From: Monilinia fructicola
Taxonomy: Eukaryota > Ascomycota > Leotiomycetes > Helotiales > Sclerotiniaceae
DNA: 64,000 bases
Reading direction: 5' to 3'
Assembly (NCBI GenBank): GCA_008692225.1
Contig: VICG01000011.1
Span: 1,550,001-1,614,000 of the forward strand
Shown: one piece after another, positions 1-12,410 of the stretch
Position numbering within the stretch: position 1 is the first letter of the stretch
Layout: every line of letters begins with the position of its first letter
Made by a program: the position numbers and the translations under genes
The notes under the pieces: model-generated
What the model was told of the DNA's origin: nothing
The model's database searches: none
The model's input: only the letters and a program-made list of their open reading frames with translations

Positions 1-666
1 AGCAGATCGACAATTTTGCTCATCGACCCATGGATTCGGCTGCTCAAGAACGTTCTTTGCGTGAATTGGAACGGGAAGATTACCAGTATAGAATAAGGAC
101 CTTGGTTGGCTTAAGATGGGTGGCCGAGTGGGACTTCCTATTGGATGAACTTTGCAAGGGTGTTCGATCAAGTGGGCTGTGGCAATTTTGCGCTGAGGAC
201 TGCAAGAATGGGTGGCGGCAGGATGAGGAGCAACCGTAGCAGGATGAAGAGCAACAGCAGCGGGGTGAGGAGCAACTGTAGTAGGATGAGGAGTAACAGC
301 AGCGGGGTGAGGAGTAATAGGAGCAGGGTGTGGAGTTACAATAGTAGTATTGGGAATGGTAACAGGCCGGTGAGCGAGATTAGGTGTTGGACGAAGACTG
401 CTAGGAAGAGGATCTTGCTTGGATTGAGCTATAGATCCCAAAGGTGGAATTTTGAGGTCCAGTTTATGTGATGGCAGTTTGGGTCCGTTGAGAGCGCTGA
501 CCCGGAACCTTGAAGGATTAGCCTTCAATACTAAAGGTGCGGGCTTAAGTGATTCGGCTTTGCGTTTCGGTTCCTTGAGCATGTTAGATATAGCCACTGC
601 AAAACTCTCCGAGGAGGGCTTGCATTGCATTGCATTGCATTGTGCAAGTGTTACTGATAGATCCAT
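1..666 (-). CDS. partial protein with Pro/His heptapeptide repeats, unknown function
   Basis: I do not recognise this gene. One minus-strand frame is open from an ATG at 664-666 to the left edge of the window, so the C-terminus is missing (about 222 residues visible). The middle holds six 7-residue repeats of the form V-(T/A)-P-H-P-A-(A/T/P), encoded by a 21 bp tandem repeat at about 225-350. The first ~90 residues are rich in Lys, Pro and Ser. No signal peptide or membrane segment is evident. The start has a weak context (T at -3); an in-frame downstream ATG inside an ATGCA repeat is an alternative. Base bias and the clean open frame favour a real gene, but it could be the 5' exon of a larger one. 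Confidence 0.5.
   Translation of the reverse strand, partial: MDLSVTLAQCNAMQCKPSSESFAVAISNMLKEPKRKAESLKPAPLVLKANPSRFRVSALNGPKLPSHKLDLKIPPLGSIAQSKQDPLPSSLRPTPNLAHRPVTIPNTTIVTPHPAPITPHPAAVTPHPTTVAPHPAAVALHPATVAPHPAATHSCSPQRKIATAHLIEHPCKVHPIGSPTRPPILSQPRSLFYTGNLPVPIHAKNVLEQPNPWVDEQNCRSA
225..350. repeat. 21 bp tandem repeat, coding on the minus strand
   Basis: About six imperfect 21 bp units built on GGRTGAGGAGYAAC and AGCAGY blocks. On the minus strand each unit encodes one V-T/A-P-H-P-A-A type heptapeptide. Length is a multiple of three throughout, which agrees with selection for an open frame. Confidence 0.7.
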
Positions 667-969
667 ATATAGATGTCACAAAGGTATGGTTGCCATACTA
701 CCACACTGTGGACGGTATCATGGTCGAGTCACGGGAATATGCAGTAGCATGGGATAGGTGTTGAATATATGTTTTGGGTGCAAGTCCAAATGCCGCCTTG
801 ACAAAAAGCCCGAGCAAAATTGCTATCCAACCAAATCCTCCAATGTGCGATTTTATTTTCCTTTTTTTTTTGGGAATTACTTTGACTCATCACTTACATC
901 CTTTGATTGTCCATTGAGACTTATGCCACTTTGAGATCTTTCCCATCATCTTGTTCGTGATGGTGATCT
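667..969. other. intergenic spacer
   Basis: Shared spacer between the partial repeat protein and the 3' end of the ABC transporter. It contains a short poly-T stretch near 860 and no convincing coding frame. Confidence 0.5.
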
Positions 970-3900
970 TCAACTCCTTTGACTGCTTTTGCGAGGTCGA
1001 CCGTCTTTTTTTTGCGTAGTGAGATCATTGATTATGCTGGCATCCTTCTTTGCAGGGCTCTTCGATCTTGACCTAGATCTTGATTTCCTATCCGAGGGTC
1101 TGACAAATATTTGTTTTGCCCACAGGTCCGCATACTTCCCCTTGGAGTGAAACAACTCATCGTGAGATCCTTGCTCAACTATCCGGCCATCCATGATAAC
1201 AACGATATGGTCGGCATTCATCACAGTTGACAATCGATGACTAACCCAATTTAGTACGAGAGAACAACACTATCATGCCATAGACTTACGCAACAACAAA
1301 TGTTGTACGACCTTTACACAAGGCTCTGAATCCTTCTTGGATTTTTTGTTCAGTCTCTGTATCAACGGCGCTGGTAGCTTCGTCGAGAAGGATAATTCTT
1401 GGTCGTTTCAGAATAGCACGGGCGATGGCAACACGTTGTTTCTCCCCACCTGAAAGTTTCCTATGCTGGTATTAGCAACTTGCTAACCTATGGTCATAAT
1501 ATTCAGACTTACACCCCGCGATCCCCCAACTTTAGAATTGTAGCCTTGATTATTGATGTTAGCAGAACTTCAATGCGTGCAAGGAAACAGGCTCACCATC
1601 CGCGAATTTCATTATTTTATCATGAACGGCAGCAGCTTTACAGGCTTCATATACTTCCTCGTCTGTAGCGTCCAAACGAGCATATCGAAGATTGTTCATG
1701 ATGGTGTCATTGAAAAGAGTAGGATCTTGTGGAACAACACCAATATGGCTACGTAGACTAAAAATTCTACGTTAGCCATGTTGTTGATTCTTCGCATATC
1801 TGCCTTACCTGTGCATCGTGACGTCTCGAATGTCTTGCCCATCGATTTTGATACTTCCTGATTTGACGTCATAGAAACGATCCATCAATTTCAACATTGT
1901 TGATTTACCACCGCCAGTTTCACCAACAAATGCAATTGTCTTCCCACCCTGAGCGAAAAAGCTGACATTTTTTAGGGTAGCCTTTCGCTCATCATAAGAA
2001 AAGCAAACATCACTGAACTCAATTTCGCATTTAGTGACCTCGAGTTCTTTGGCCCCTGGAGTATCTTTAATCGAAGGCTCTGTCTTGAATAGTTCCAGAA
2101 GGCGTTCAGCATCCATCAAGGAACTTGAAATAGATCTGTATGCAGAAGCAAGAAATGACAATGGACCTGGGATAACGGTTAGCAACGATATACAGTCTTA
2201 GCGGAAATGCGTACTTTGCAATTGGCCCCAAAACATGAGCAAGGTCGTGAACTTTCCAACGGTTTGACCTTCATATACTACTGAATAGGCGCCAAGACAA
2301 AGTACACCCGTCAGTCCAAAGCACATAATTAAGCTCTTTGCCATGGAAGTGATAGAAGAGAACCATTCATAAGCCCATTTGGAATCAACATGCTCTTTGA
2401 CAACTAGGATAGTTTAGTTACATAACCAGTTTTTGAGATGCTGGAAGCTATGATAAACTTACCTCCTGAGTATCGTTCATTCTCGTACGGCACCATGTTG
2501 AACAACTGGCTGTTCGTTAGTCTCTATGTCAAGTGAATGCCGTGTAGATACTGACATTGGCAGTTGTCCAGCCGTCTAGCGATTCTTGTCCCACTGTCCA
2601 CTCCTTTCTATAAAAGATTATATATTGCCGGCGTTGGTTCGCTCTCATAGAGATGAGTTTCACGGTGGCGTACATGTAAGACACAAATGTGACAACCAAG
2701 ACAAGGAACATATAAGGTCCAAAAGCACCGAAATAAATGAATGCAATGACTAGATCGATAAGCATCGGGACCACCTGGAAGCAGAGCATTTCCATTAAAT
2801 CTGCAACAGATCTACCTCCATTGACTACCTGGAATAAATCTGAAGATGATTTGTTGTCATGAAAGTCCGAAGATAAACTCATGATATGGCGATGAGCAGC
2901 TGAACTGAGTGTGCTGTAAGCGTACTGTTCCAAGGGAGTCCAAAGCCATGTTCGGACCACAGTAAGACATGAGCCATCATTGATAAATCTTAAGAGCGAG
3001 TATAAAAGGACGGGTGTCCAGATGTTATGGCCATGATCTAAATGATGAGTAAATTTGTTTAGAGTATATCCAGAGATTTACTTACCGCCTCCAGTATATG
3101 TAATCAAGCTTTGTACCATCATACCAAATTGGATTGGGACGAGAACGTTGAAAGCATTGCTTACCAGCAGAACAATTCCAACAAGAACAGCCCTGAATTG
3201 AAGTTTTCTGTCATTCACCGGCCAAACAAAGGGGACAAACATCTAACAAGTGGTTAGCATGAATATCTCAATAGCATTATAGCTTTGAAGCTTGAGTCCA
3301 ACCGAGAAGCCTTTGATATAGGTCCACCAATTACCATCCTCTTGCAGTCTTTTGGCAACAGCCTCTTTGGACTTGCGCTGTCGTTCCAGGTACGAATCTT
3401 CCGAAGTCACACTAGCAGCATCTGACACATCTACATCTTGTGCATCTTGAGAAGTAGCATCATCTGTTGTGCCATAACCATTCCCATTCAGTGTGGAGCT
3501 TTCAGAGCTCGATAGAACGGTGTTTTTCTGCAATAACGATTGGCGCTCTGCATCATTAGTATCGTGGGCCTTTTCGTCACCACGAAAGTAGAAATACACG
3601 ATCGGTAAGGCGACGAAATTCAGAATTCTTGCAGCTTGTATGGTGATGAGTACGTAATCAAAGGCCGAGTTTGTAGGCGAGGAAAACAAATTTGGGAAGA
3701 TGATCAGGCAAATTTCCACGACGAGGCCAATGAACCAAGTTCCATAGTATGGGTACCATGTCGGCGACAAGGTGTCTGCAAGTGCAATTATCTCAACTAG
3801 AAAGACTAGCGTTGACGAGATGAGGTAAACCTTTGCAGATTCAGTACAAGCAAAGAAAAAGTAACCAGACCATATGGAACATTCAAGCGAGAGCAAGTAA

Positions 3901-4382
3901 TGCAGCTCCCTCGCAATCCGAAGAATATTCACTCACTACATGGTCTTGCTGTGGATTCCAACCCTCTACCAATGACTTGATAATAGTAACCACAATTTCG
4001 ACAGCCTGTCATCACAGAAATGTTAGGATGTGACAGTGATAGGTAAGAGCATGAGGATTGTTTTATGGAGGCAAGGAGGGAACGTACGTATGTCCCCGTA
4101 AGACTCGCAATTAAACACAATATGATTCCACGACGGACATACTGATCTCGAACACGCGATTTCTCTGCCTGCATATAGCACACGGTAATCCCGAGGGCGA
4201 TGAAGAAGTAGAAAAAGGCAACTGTTGGGTATGCATATCGAAGGACCTTTAGAGCAAACCAGAGCTATGAGAATGTCAGTAGAGACCATTTAATTTTGCG
4301 ACGCGGTTGATTATCCGCTTACATTTGGAGCATCAACTGGAGTGAGCATTATCTTCATGATATTCGTGGGATTTGGGCCCAT
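970..4382 (-). CDS. HMT1-like half ABC transporter (ABCB/ATM-type with N-terminal membrane extension)
   Basis: ATP-driven transporter of the HMT1 group, whose studied members sit in the vacuolar membrane and move metal-chelating or glutathione-linked compounds. The gene is split into about ten exons by 50-90 nt introns; the start is the ATG at 4380-4382. In order: a ~20-residue N-terminus, several hydrophobic segments with an acidic/Ser-rich loop (about 3390-3550), a six-helix ABC membrane domain (about 3240-2220) and one nucleotide-binding domain. The latter shows Walker [10 protein letters not shown] (near 1905), signature LSGGEKQR (near 1455), Walker B IILLDEA (near 1390) and the switch His in AHRLST, which is joined across an intron near 1230-1290. 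The tail is basic and Arg/Ser-rich. All frames are intact when spliced. Substrate is unknown; it is not obviously linked to the cluster 22 kb away. Confidence 0.88.
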
Positions 4383-4489
4383 CGAATGAAGTGAAGAGTA
4401 TACAATGAAGGCTGCATAGATGATGACAAATCAGCTGCTGAATATTGTGCGGATCCGAATCTGGAAATGTACAAAATGGCTACTTTCAG

Positions 4490-4566
4490 AGTAAAAAAGA
4501 AGAAGAAGAGGAAGAAGAAGAAGAGGAAGAGGAAGAGGAAGAAGAGAAAAAAGAAAAAGACGAAGA
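4490..4566. repeat. GAA/GGAA purine tract
   Basis: Almost uninterrupted purines made of GAA and GGAA units just upstream of the ABC transporter start; the opposite strand is a polypyrimidine tract in the likely promoter/5' leader. Confidence 0.8.
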
Positions 4567-4976
4567 GGCTGAATTCGACTAAAAGTGTTAGAAAGGAGAG
4601 TTATGATTAATATAAATGAAGAATGAATCGCTTTGTTGGATGGATCTCTGAAGGTTAGAAGGAAAGAAGGAACGATCACGTGTTTTTATCTTAAATATAG
4701 AAGCCGCGAGTCATTTTTCACTCTAGTGAATGTCTCTCATTGCTCACGACGTAGTTGCCCTTTTTGAATCCAGCCATGCAAACATTTGGATTGGATTGTT
4801 CCAGTCGTATCAGAAAAAACAGTTAAAGTTTGGTGTTGTGAAATATCAAGCAAGGGAGTCCTTCGTGATGCCTTTCTTGTCTTTCTCGTCTTGTGTCTGG
4901 TATGATGGATGCAATGCAGTTCACCACATTTCTCTCAATGCCCTTTGGCAAAGTCAACCGTCACCACATATGTACT

Positions 4977-5045
4977 AGGCAGGTAGGCAGGTAGGCAGGC
5001 AGGTAGGTAGGTATTATAGGCAGATAGGTGGATAGGTAGGTATAT
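4977..5045. repeat. (GGCA/GGTA)n microsatellite
   Basis: Imperfect tetranucleotide array of AGGT/AGGC units that decays into GATA-like units at its right end. Confidence 0.85.
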
Positions 5046-5216
5046 ATAGATATACTGTCTTTGTATAAAGGTTTAATGGTTCCAGATATCACTCATGCAT
5101 GAACCTTACTCTCCGTGTGGAGTTCTAAGTGAAAGACTTCTTATCGATCTCTAACCAGTACTAAAGGTATAGATAGACATTTGAGAATCAAGGGCAGGAT
5201 GCAATCAAGGATAAAA

Positions 5217-5285
5217 GAAGAAGAAGAAGAAGAAGAAAAAGGGAAAGGGAAAGGGAAAGGGAAAGGGAAAGGGAAAGGGAAAGGG
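5217..5285. repeat. (GAA)n followed by (GGGAAA)n array
   Basis: About seven GAA units are followed by eight G-tracts of at least three G at 6 bp spacing (5241, 5247, 5253, 5259, 5265, 5271, 5277, 5283). Four or more such G-tracts can form a G-quadruplex on the plus strand. Confidence 0.85.
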
Positions 5286-6384
5286 GGCGAATATATACGA
5301 GGAAAGAGAGATATCTGGCTCACCTGTGTTACTTTTCGTAAGCGCCCTCGTGTACGACAATACAACTCGACAACTCGACAACTCGACTGTGATTGTCAGC
5401 TGCCTTGAAAGTAAAGTTTGGTAAAGCTCAATTCGATATATACTGTAGCAGATCCTTTTTGATTTATAACAATGGCAGTAACCTTAACAATGGCAACTTA
5501 CATAACTCTATTGAGCCTTTGTTTTACTGTCCACGGGTATTCGATATCGTCCCAGTGAGCCACCATACATAGGTAGGGAGGTATGGTGGTGGTAGGTGAT
5601 GTGAGGATGTGTCGAAACTCGGTCAAGTACGGTCAACTACCTTGGTAGATATTCGAAATCGACTAGGGGGCTGGTTGTAGAGGGCCGGGGCAGCTGCCGT
5701 CTGATTTGCAATATCGGTATGTCAAATGTTGAGTTCTAGTAAGCATTTGCGTAATATAGATATACAGTAAGGTTACTGTAGTCCAATGGAAGATGAAAAG
5801 CTATATGCGGACCAGATGGAGGTTAAAGACTCTGGTGCATGTCAAGTAGGCAGGTGATGATGTCGGCAATGTAAGTAATATACGGAGTAAGTAATCGTTT
5901 GTGAGAGTAAGGCAATATACTCCGTATATACAAGGTTATATAACTTATTTTACTATTTTACCAAGGTATCCCAATGACAAGGGCGAAAAGCATTCGATTT
6001 CGGGCTTGGCATATGAACTTGGTTACTTTGTCATTAGACCCCAGGCTGTTTCGTTGAAGCAATATCAATATCCTTCACCTGCGGTATCCGTACGCGACAG
6101 CAGTGGTCAATAGATACTCCCAGATGGATATACGGAGCACTCACCGTCACTTCCAATCTTCCGTTTCCGTATGCTTTCCGTATACACACCGACACGAAAT
6201 ACTAGGTATCCATGGGTGTATGTGCATGGATTCCTTTTCCTTCTTGTCCGCTTGTGCTTGGCGTCAAGAAAAGCATGTCCAATGTGGCAATGTCACAACA
6301 ATGTCACCATGTCGAATGAACATTCATTTAAGCTCATATGAACCTATAGGACATTTCTTTAAAAAAAAAGATCAACTGTAAAGG

Positions 6385-6905
6385 TTCATCTAATGTTTTA
6401 CCGAATTCATAATTATATACAAATTCATAAATTTTCACTAAAATTTTAAACGTTTTGAAAACGGTTTAAAAATGTTTTCTAAATGTTTTCTAAATGTTTT
6501 TGAAATATTTAAAAACCGTTTAGAAATTAATTAAGAACATTTTAATAATATATTTTATATTTTATATTTAATATTTAAATATTAATTAAATAATAAATAA
6601 AAAAATAAAAATTTAAATATATATTAATTAATATAGCTTTATTAAAAGATAAAATATTAGTAAAATATCTTAAGAATTATATATATATATATTAATATTA
6701 ATATTTAATTTAATTTAAAATAGATTTAATATAAATTTATATAAGATAATTATATTATTTTTTTAATAATAATTTTAAATTAGATTCTAAATGTTTTTTA
6801 AACGTTTAAAATCCAATCTTAAAAATTTATAATTTATTAATAATCGATTTTTGCATAGTTTTTTATGAATTTTTATAAATTTTATACAAATTTATAATTT
6901 TTACT
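6385..6905. other. AT-rich island
   Basis: About 520 bp that is almost wholly A and T, with sharp edges against normal-composition DNA. It contains TAAATGTTTTC-type short repeats near 6470-6500 and small AAACGGTTT-like palindromes. No open frame. It could be a transposon relic worn down by repeat-induced point mutation, but no transposon motif can be read. Confidence 0.65.
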
Positions 6906-7269
6906 CTATTAATCCACCCGATATTTTTCCGAGTCTATGCGAGCTTAGATGGACATCCATCAGACCTACATACCTCATCAGACCTATCGACTCACTATGT
7001 GCAAAGAAACGGTTTCCACAAAGATTTTGCGGTGCCACTTATACATTTGGTCATACTACTTCTAAAGAAGTTGATTTGATCCGGGCTAATCTGATAATTG
7101 TCTCAAGGCAAGGCAAGGCAAGGCACGAACGAACGAATGAATATGGTAGTGGTGCATAGAACTATTGAGTACTGGATGAAGTTTACTGTAAAGTCATGTA
7201 GAACTACCTAGCTAGTCTATATATGATTGAATCTTGATTAACTTGGAAGACAACCAAGATCCATACTCG

Positions 7270-7385
7270 GTGTATATATAAGATTATATATATATAATAT
7301 ATACATGTTATATATATATAACATATAATATATACATATAATATATACATATAATATATACATATAATATATACATATATATAAT
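7270..7385. repeat. TATACATATAATA-type microsatellite
   Basis: Alternating purine-pyrimidine TA-rich array with about five units of TATACATATAATA, able to form hairpins or cruciforms. Confidence 0.8.
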
Positions 7386-7624
7386 TACTTCCATATCCGA
7401 TTATCATACTCGAGTATCTAATCCATAGGTAATCTTCCTTATTAACTTTATAAAATACCATAATAATCCAAACCCATCTTTTCGGCCTTTGTGTAACCCC
7501 TTCATGCAGCCCCGCCTACTCCGTACTTCAAAGTTCAAAGTTCAAACCCATCATCCATGCATTTCAGCACAGAACTATCAACACACCACTTGTACACTAA
7601 CCAATTAGCCGGTCCGTCACCGTT

Positions 7625-7685
7625 AAGCCATCCACCACCATCCACCATCCCACCATCATCCACCACCATCACCATCCATCATTTA
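7625..7685. repeat. CCA/CATC-rich microsatellite
   Basis: Imperfect CCACCATC units on the plus strand; no coding support. Confidence 0.7.
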
Positions 7686-9111
7686 TTAGAGATTCTGCCT
7701 TAACCTGTCACATCATCAATCGCTTCATTTCTCTCCACACAAGCTTCAATTCATCCACCACCCAATTCGCAATGTGTGGCTTCGTATAACAATGAACAAG
7801 GAATCGGACCAATACTCCTATGAACTTGATCAAACAAAGCCTCTCGCGGATGTATATTCGACCAGTAGTAGCATGGTCTTCAAAATGGTCCACTGCAAAG
7901 TATTATTGATTTCACATTTGCAGCGTACAAACACAACCCGCTCCGATCATGAATGGCCGATGGCAATTCTGAATACATACATGGGAACACGAGGGAGGAG
8001 GCAGGTTGGACCCGCGTCGTCATAAATGTCCAAGAGTTCACACTTCAGTTGTGTAGGTCCGCAGCTGGAGCAATCGACATTTCTCTCGGGACGAATCATA
8101 TCTCCCAACAATCGGTACCGAGATTTATAACCTTGCATACAATCTGCGGACGGTACAAAGCCGGATGACCAATTACTTGCTGGTACAATTGTGGCACAGC
8201 GATGACTCCTCTATGTATCTGTCTCCTTTTCAGGTCTCTGGGATCGATACTTCACTGGGCCCCTCCGCCTGTATCGACTTTACCAAAACAAAGCTTACAT
8301 AGGCTGAATTCATTCATGTCGCGGCTTATTAGTGTATGTTGCACGTCCTCCCCGGAGACTTTGTATGGAATCTGATCTGCCAATTGACGATGCTTTACAA
8401 CTTTGTACATTTTGGTCCTTGCGAAGACTATGGCCCCCAACGCAGCTTCCTACAAGGATCAGCTTATTGATCCAGCCAAGAGCCAGGGCAGTGGGAAAGC
8501 CACCGATGACTTGCCTCATGCATACGACCCGCTGTCACTACTCTGGTATATCAGATTCAGCTCATGAAATCTCTAGCCAATAACGTTGATAATCTTCCAG
8601 AAGCTGTGACGTAACGGCATCTCATTCCACCGCTGTCTCCCGAGACAACTGACTATTGGTGTCTCTGCATGCCGCTGGGATCTAAAATATGCAATAAATC
8701 TCGATGCTTTACGACATAGTATGGTAATGTATTTACGATTGGCCCAACTCTCGACATACCTCGTCAACTAAGTGAGTATATTCTTCAGGGGTAGACTTTC
8801 CCAACAGGCTCGGACAATCAATAAGAGCATATAAACGCCTGTGGGAAAAGGACTTGTGACGACAGTAGCATTGTATTTTTGGTTGGACATGTCACTCAGT
8901 CGCATGAATATTTGGAATTTTGAAGTGAAGACAGTCGAATTGAATGGTGAATGGATTATCACACCTCAGCCATCGGATGATGGTTCTATAACTAAACTAC
9001 TGCATCCTACCAGATCCCGAAACCATCTTCAGAGAGAATCTGAACGAAGCCATGGGTCAAGCCCGACCGGGAAAATCCAAGTCGGGCCATCACCAGGCCT
9101 CGTTCCGTCAA

Positions 9112-12100
9112 TCAAGATCCTCCACCAGCTCCCCCATTGGCTCCGTTGCCACCAAATTCCAATTTGTATCCAAAAGGATACCTGGTCTCTCCCTGAGCAG
9201 CGTTGTTCCACTCCTCAAAGTTCTGTGGGAAATTACCCCGACCCTGAGCGGCCGAGGTATTTTGATTCGCTCCGAATCCGGGGACGAACAATTGGTTATG
9301 GTGGCCGCGCGATGGACCTTGGGGATTACCCACATTCAAATTGGCGAATTGGTCTGCCATATGGTTTGAATTGGCAGGTGAGGACGGCCTGCTGCGAGAA
9401 ATGGTGTTGGGAGGGGCATTGAAACCCGCGCTGGTACTTGGCATTGCAAACGAACTAGCATTGCCACCATAACGGAGAGTAGGTGTGCCAGACCTACTTC
9501 CACCGTTCAATGATTGGAACGAAGTCATCTGGCTGGGTGTAAACGGTCTTGCCCGACCACCAGATGGGAACGTCGATTTGCTCTGGGTCGTGCGTGGAGA
9601 AGCAAATCTGACAGGAGTAGCTGTGCCAGAAATTGTACCAGAACCAGTGCTTGCCATATTGCCACTCATTGTGTTTTGCTGAGTTGGTCGATTGTAGTAT
9701 GCATTTACATAAGATGGTGGACCTTGTCTAGGTTCAGCAACTACCGCTTGACTCTGATAGTTTGCAGGAATGTTGGTCATATCCATCAAACTCGATGCGA
9801 CTTCCTTGCCCTTTGAAAGCTGATCCTTTGGACCCTTGGGATCCCAGTTTGGATTCGCAGTAGGAATGTAAATATCATCATCTTCTTGATCAAAGCCCCG
9901 AGCGTTTTCGAACTCCCTTCTGCTTTGGCCCGTGATCTGGTCGATGATTGCTTGTTCTTCAGCGCTCAACTTTGGCATCACTGGCTGCTCATTCTTTGCA
10001 AGTGCCTTCATGGCAGTTGCAATTGATGCTTTCATGTCAAGCTGCTCGCCTGGGAGATAGTCGCAGTGGTCAATATCTGGTGTCTCTGGGTAGGGGATGT
10101 GGCCTAAAGGAAACTCCTTGTGTGCCTCGGGATCACCACCGATTCGCTGCCAGTATGCCCAACTAGTTGGTTTTGCTTGGTAACCACCGGGATTATGATT
10201 GATTGCGGGTGGTAAGTTCTCCCAATCAGGAATCGGGGCTTTCTTCCACTCAGTGGTAGTAGCGGTGTCAACAGCAACTGCTTTGCCTTTGTAGTCAGGC
10301 GGATTCATGTTACGAGCGACACTCTTACCCTTGTAATCAGCTCTAGCTGGCAGGTCATTCGTGTTGTCAATGACTTCCTCGATGGTAGCTCCGAACTTGA
10401 ACGCAGATGCGACGGGGTTCAATTGTGGCCGAATTCCTGATAGCGCTCCACTTGCAGATGTCATATTTCCAAATACACCACCGCCTGGTGGCTTGCCGCC
10501 TGAATAACGTCTGACTCTTTGATACTGAGAATTACCAGCATTGAAAATATGACCGACAGCATCGTTATCGTATGTGTCCTTACATCTGACGGTGCGAAGC
10601 TTCAAGATAGGACCATGAGGACCAATTCCAAGGCCGAGTTGTATGGCACTGCGGTAGTATTTCCAGTAATTGTCCATTGAACCACCATTGCACTCCCAGG
10701 CAACCCATTGAACTGACGGACGAACGAGAGAAGCTTGAGCTGGTTCAATAACTGTGCCTTCGATTGCTGGGAAAGATCTGTCCGTTGTCTGATCGGAGCA
10801 AACCTCGATGCTTCTGATCAAGAATCTACCCTTGCCCTTGTGGGAAGGCTCATGTTCGCGCTGGTCGATCAAGTCCTGCAAAACATTGATCAATGACTCG
10901 AGACTAAGGTCGATGGTCAATTTAATTTTGTGACAGCTTGTTTGGCCACCCTTATCATCGTATGCGAGCACGGAAACTTGTCTCTCTGCGAGACCAGCTC
11001 CGCCCTGTGATGCATTCTCGCAGAATTTCTTAAGCTCGCCGCATGCTTGATCGTATGTAAAAGTGATGAACCCACTGGCGGTGGGATTCAAGACAGAAGG
11101 AAGCAGGTTGCGAGAAGTGGTACCTAATTGTCGAGAGTTGGTGGAGGCAATCAAAGGTGCGAGGTAGGTTGTGTTGAAGCTGCCAAAGTTGGTATCTTCG
11201 TATTGATTGACGGCTGGGTTCTCTGCAGAGAGACCGAAACCATCGTTTGCAGTTTGTCGGAGGAGCTGTTGCAATAGTGCCGGAGTTTCGTCATCTTCGT
11301 AGTGATCCATGTTAGCTAAATCGCAAGTGCCAATAGCCAAATGTAATGTATCGCTGTGTCTTTACTTTGATGAAATAAAGCGAAAACAAAGGTGACTAGA
11401 ATAAGATCGGGAGAGGAGGTTGCAAAAAAGAAGAAGTTTTTCGTTGCGCGTCAACCGCTTTGTAAAATGGCACTAGCGTGTTTAAAATTTTCAGGCGAGT
11501 GGGAAGTGAATTCTCGTTGTTGTTCATTTGAAAGGTGAGGCATTAAGTGATGTTTCGAGTGAGATGAGAATGAAGTATGAAATGAAACCTTATGGATGAA
11601 TGAATGGATGGATGAATGGATGGATGAATGGATGGATGAATGGATGGATGAATGAATGAATAAATAAATAAATGCTTACCTAGATTACCGATGATGATGG
11701 TGGGCACGGCGACTAACAATAACGGTCAGTAAGAATAACCAAAGTAAATGAAGTAGGAGATAAACATACAGGAAGAACGCGCCGACGAGAACGTTTGGTC
11801 TGCGCTGTCTAAGGAGCTGTGATCAGTATTGGTAGTCACTACAATGCTAGGAAGAATTGCACATACTTTCGGAAGAAATAGAAGGTGCGACATCAGCAAT
11901 TGATCCAGCCAGAGATGCAGTTATTGATGAAATGGACCTTCTAGAAGCAGCTGAGTATCAAAGTTAGTACAAGCGATCCACATAAGGTTTTGCTTTTCGA
12001 AGGGTTCATTACCTGATGCGTAACTGCCAGATCTACTGGTTCTACCACCCCCTAGAAGACTATTAGCAGATATTTCGAGGTGACAGATAGAAGCTCATGG

Positions 12101-12410
12101 TTCAATCTTAATATTACTGTAGGCTCGCGCCAAGTAGCAGCGTAAGTAATAGTTATTTGTGCTTCTGCCGTTACAGCTGCATAGAGATGGATTCCGGTTT
12201 CTCATGAATACGCTCAATTACTACTCGGTCTATATGTGTATACAAGAACGCGAGCAAGCAAAAGTGAGTAAGCTTGAGAAGTCCAAGGTCCATCAAAACA
12301 ATCGTTTCTTTGCGTTTGAAGAAGCAATTGAAGACAAAGAACCTCTCCACCTGATGAAATTTGAAGGAAAACTTGATGGAATAGGACAATTACTTACACG
12401 AAGAATCCAT
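9112..12410 (-). CDS. protein of unknown function, six exons with all introns in phase 1
   Basis: The main exon (11315-9112) encodes about 734 residues. Its N-terminal half (after the acidic MDHYEDDE start region) looks globular; the C-terminal half is Gly/Ser/Asn/Pro-rich and low in complexity. I do not recognise the family. Upstream, five short exons can be joined: 12410-12398, 12051-12013, 11950-11867, 11808-11770 and 11712-11680. All five introns (346, 62, 58, 57 and 364 nt) have GT...AG ends and all fall in phase 1; the total is 2412 nt, an exact multiple of three (803 aa). The added N-terminus is Ser-rich and basic. If the 5' exons are untranslated instead, translation would start at MDHYEDD near 11310. 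The joins are my inference; the main exon is well supported. Confidence 0.7.
11588..11672. repeat. GAATGGAT microsatellite inside intron 5
   Basis: About eight GGATGAATG-type units followed by AATAAATA units. It lies within the 364 nt last intron proposed for the neighbouring gene, next to its donor site. Confidence 0.85.

Larger units (their letters stand above)
4383..9111. other. long gene-poor region with microsatellites and an AT island
   Basis: I see no supported protein gene in these 4.7 kb. Open frames here are short and come from simple repeats, for example frames reading repeated Pro-Phe or Lys-Gly from GGGAAA. The stretch holds a GAA-rich purine tract (4490-4566), GGTA/GGCA tracts (4977-5045), a GGGAAA array (5241-5285), an AT-rich island (6385-6905), a TATACATA array (7270-7385) and CCA-rich tracts (7625-7685). 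The part from 7.7 to 9.1 kb has mixed composition and no clear gene. Confidence 0.6.

Noticed and set aside
600..660. Shared ATGCA repeat at both window ends (near 630 and 63628) as terminal repeats of an element
   Set aside because: Only three to four units of a common pentamer; no matching flanks.
5141..5408. Frames rich in Pro-Phe or Lys-Gly repeats
   Set aside because: Translated microsatellite without any flanking coding signal.
8841..9422. 193-codon plus-strand frame
   Set aside because: Overlaps the 3' part of the better-supported minus-strand gene and has no motif.
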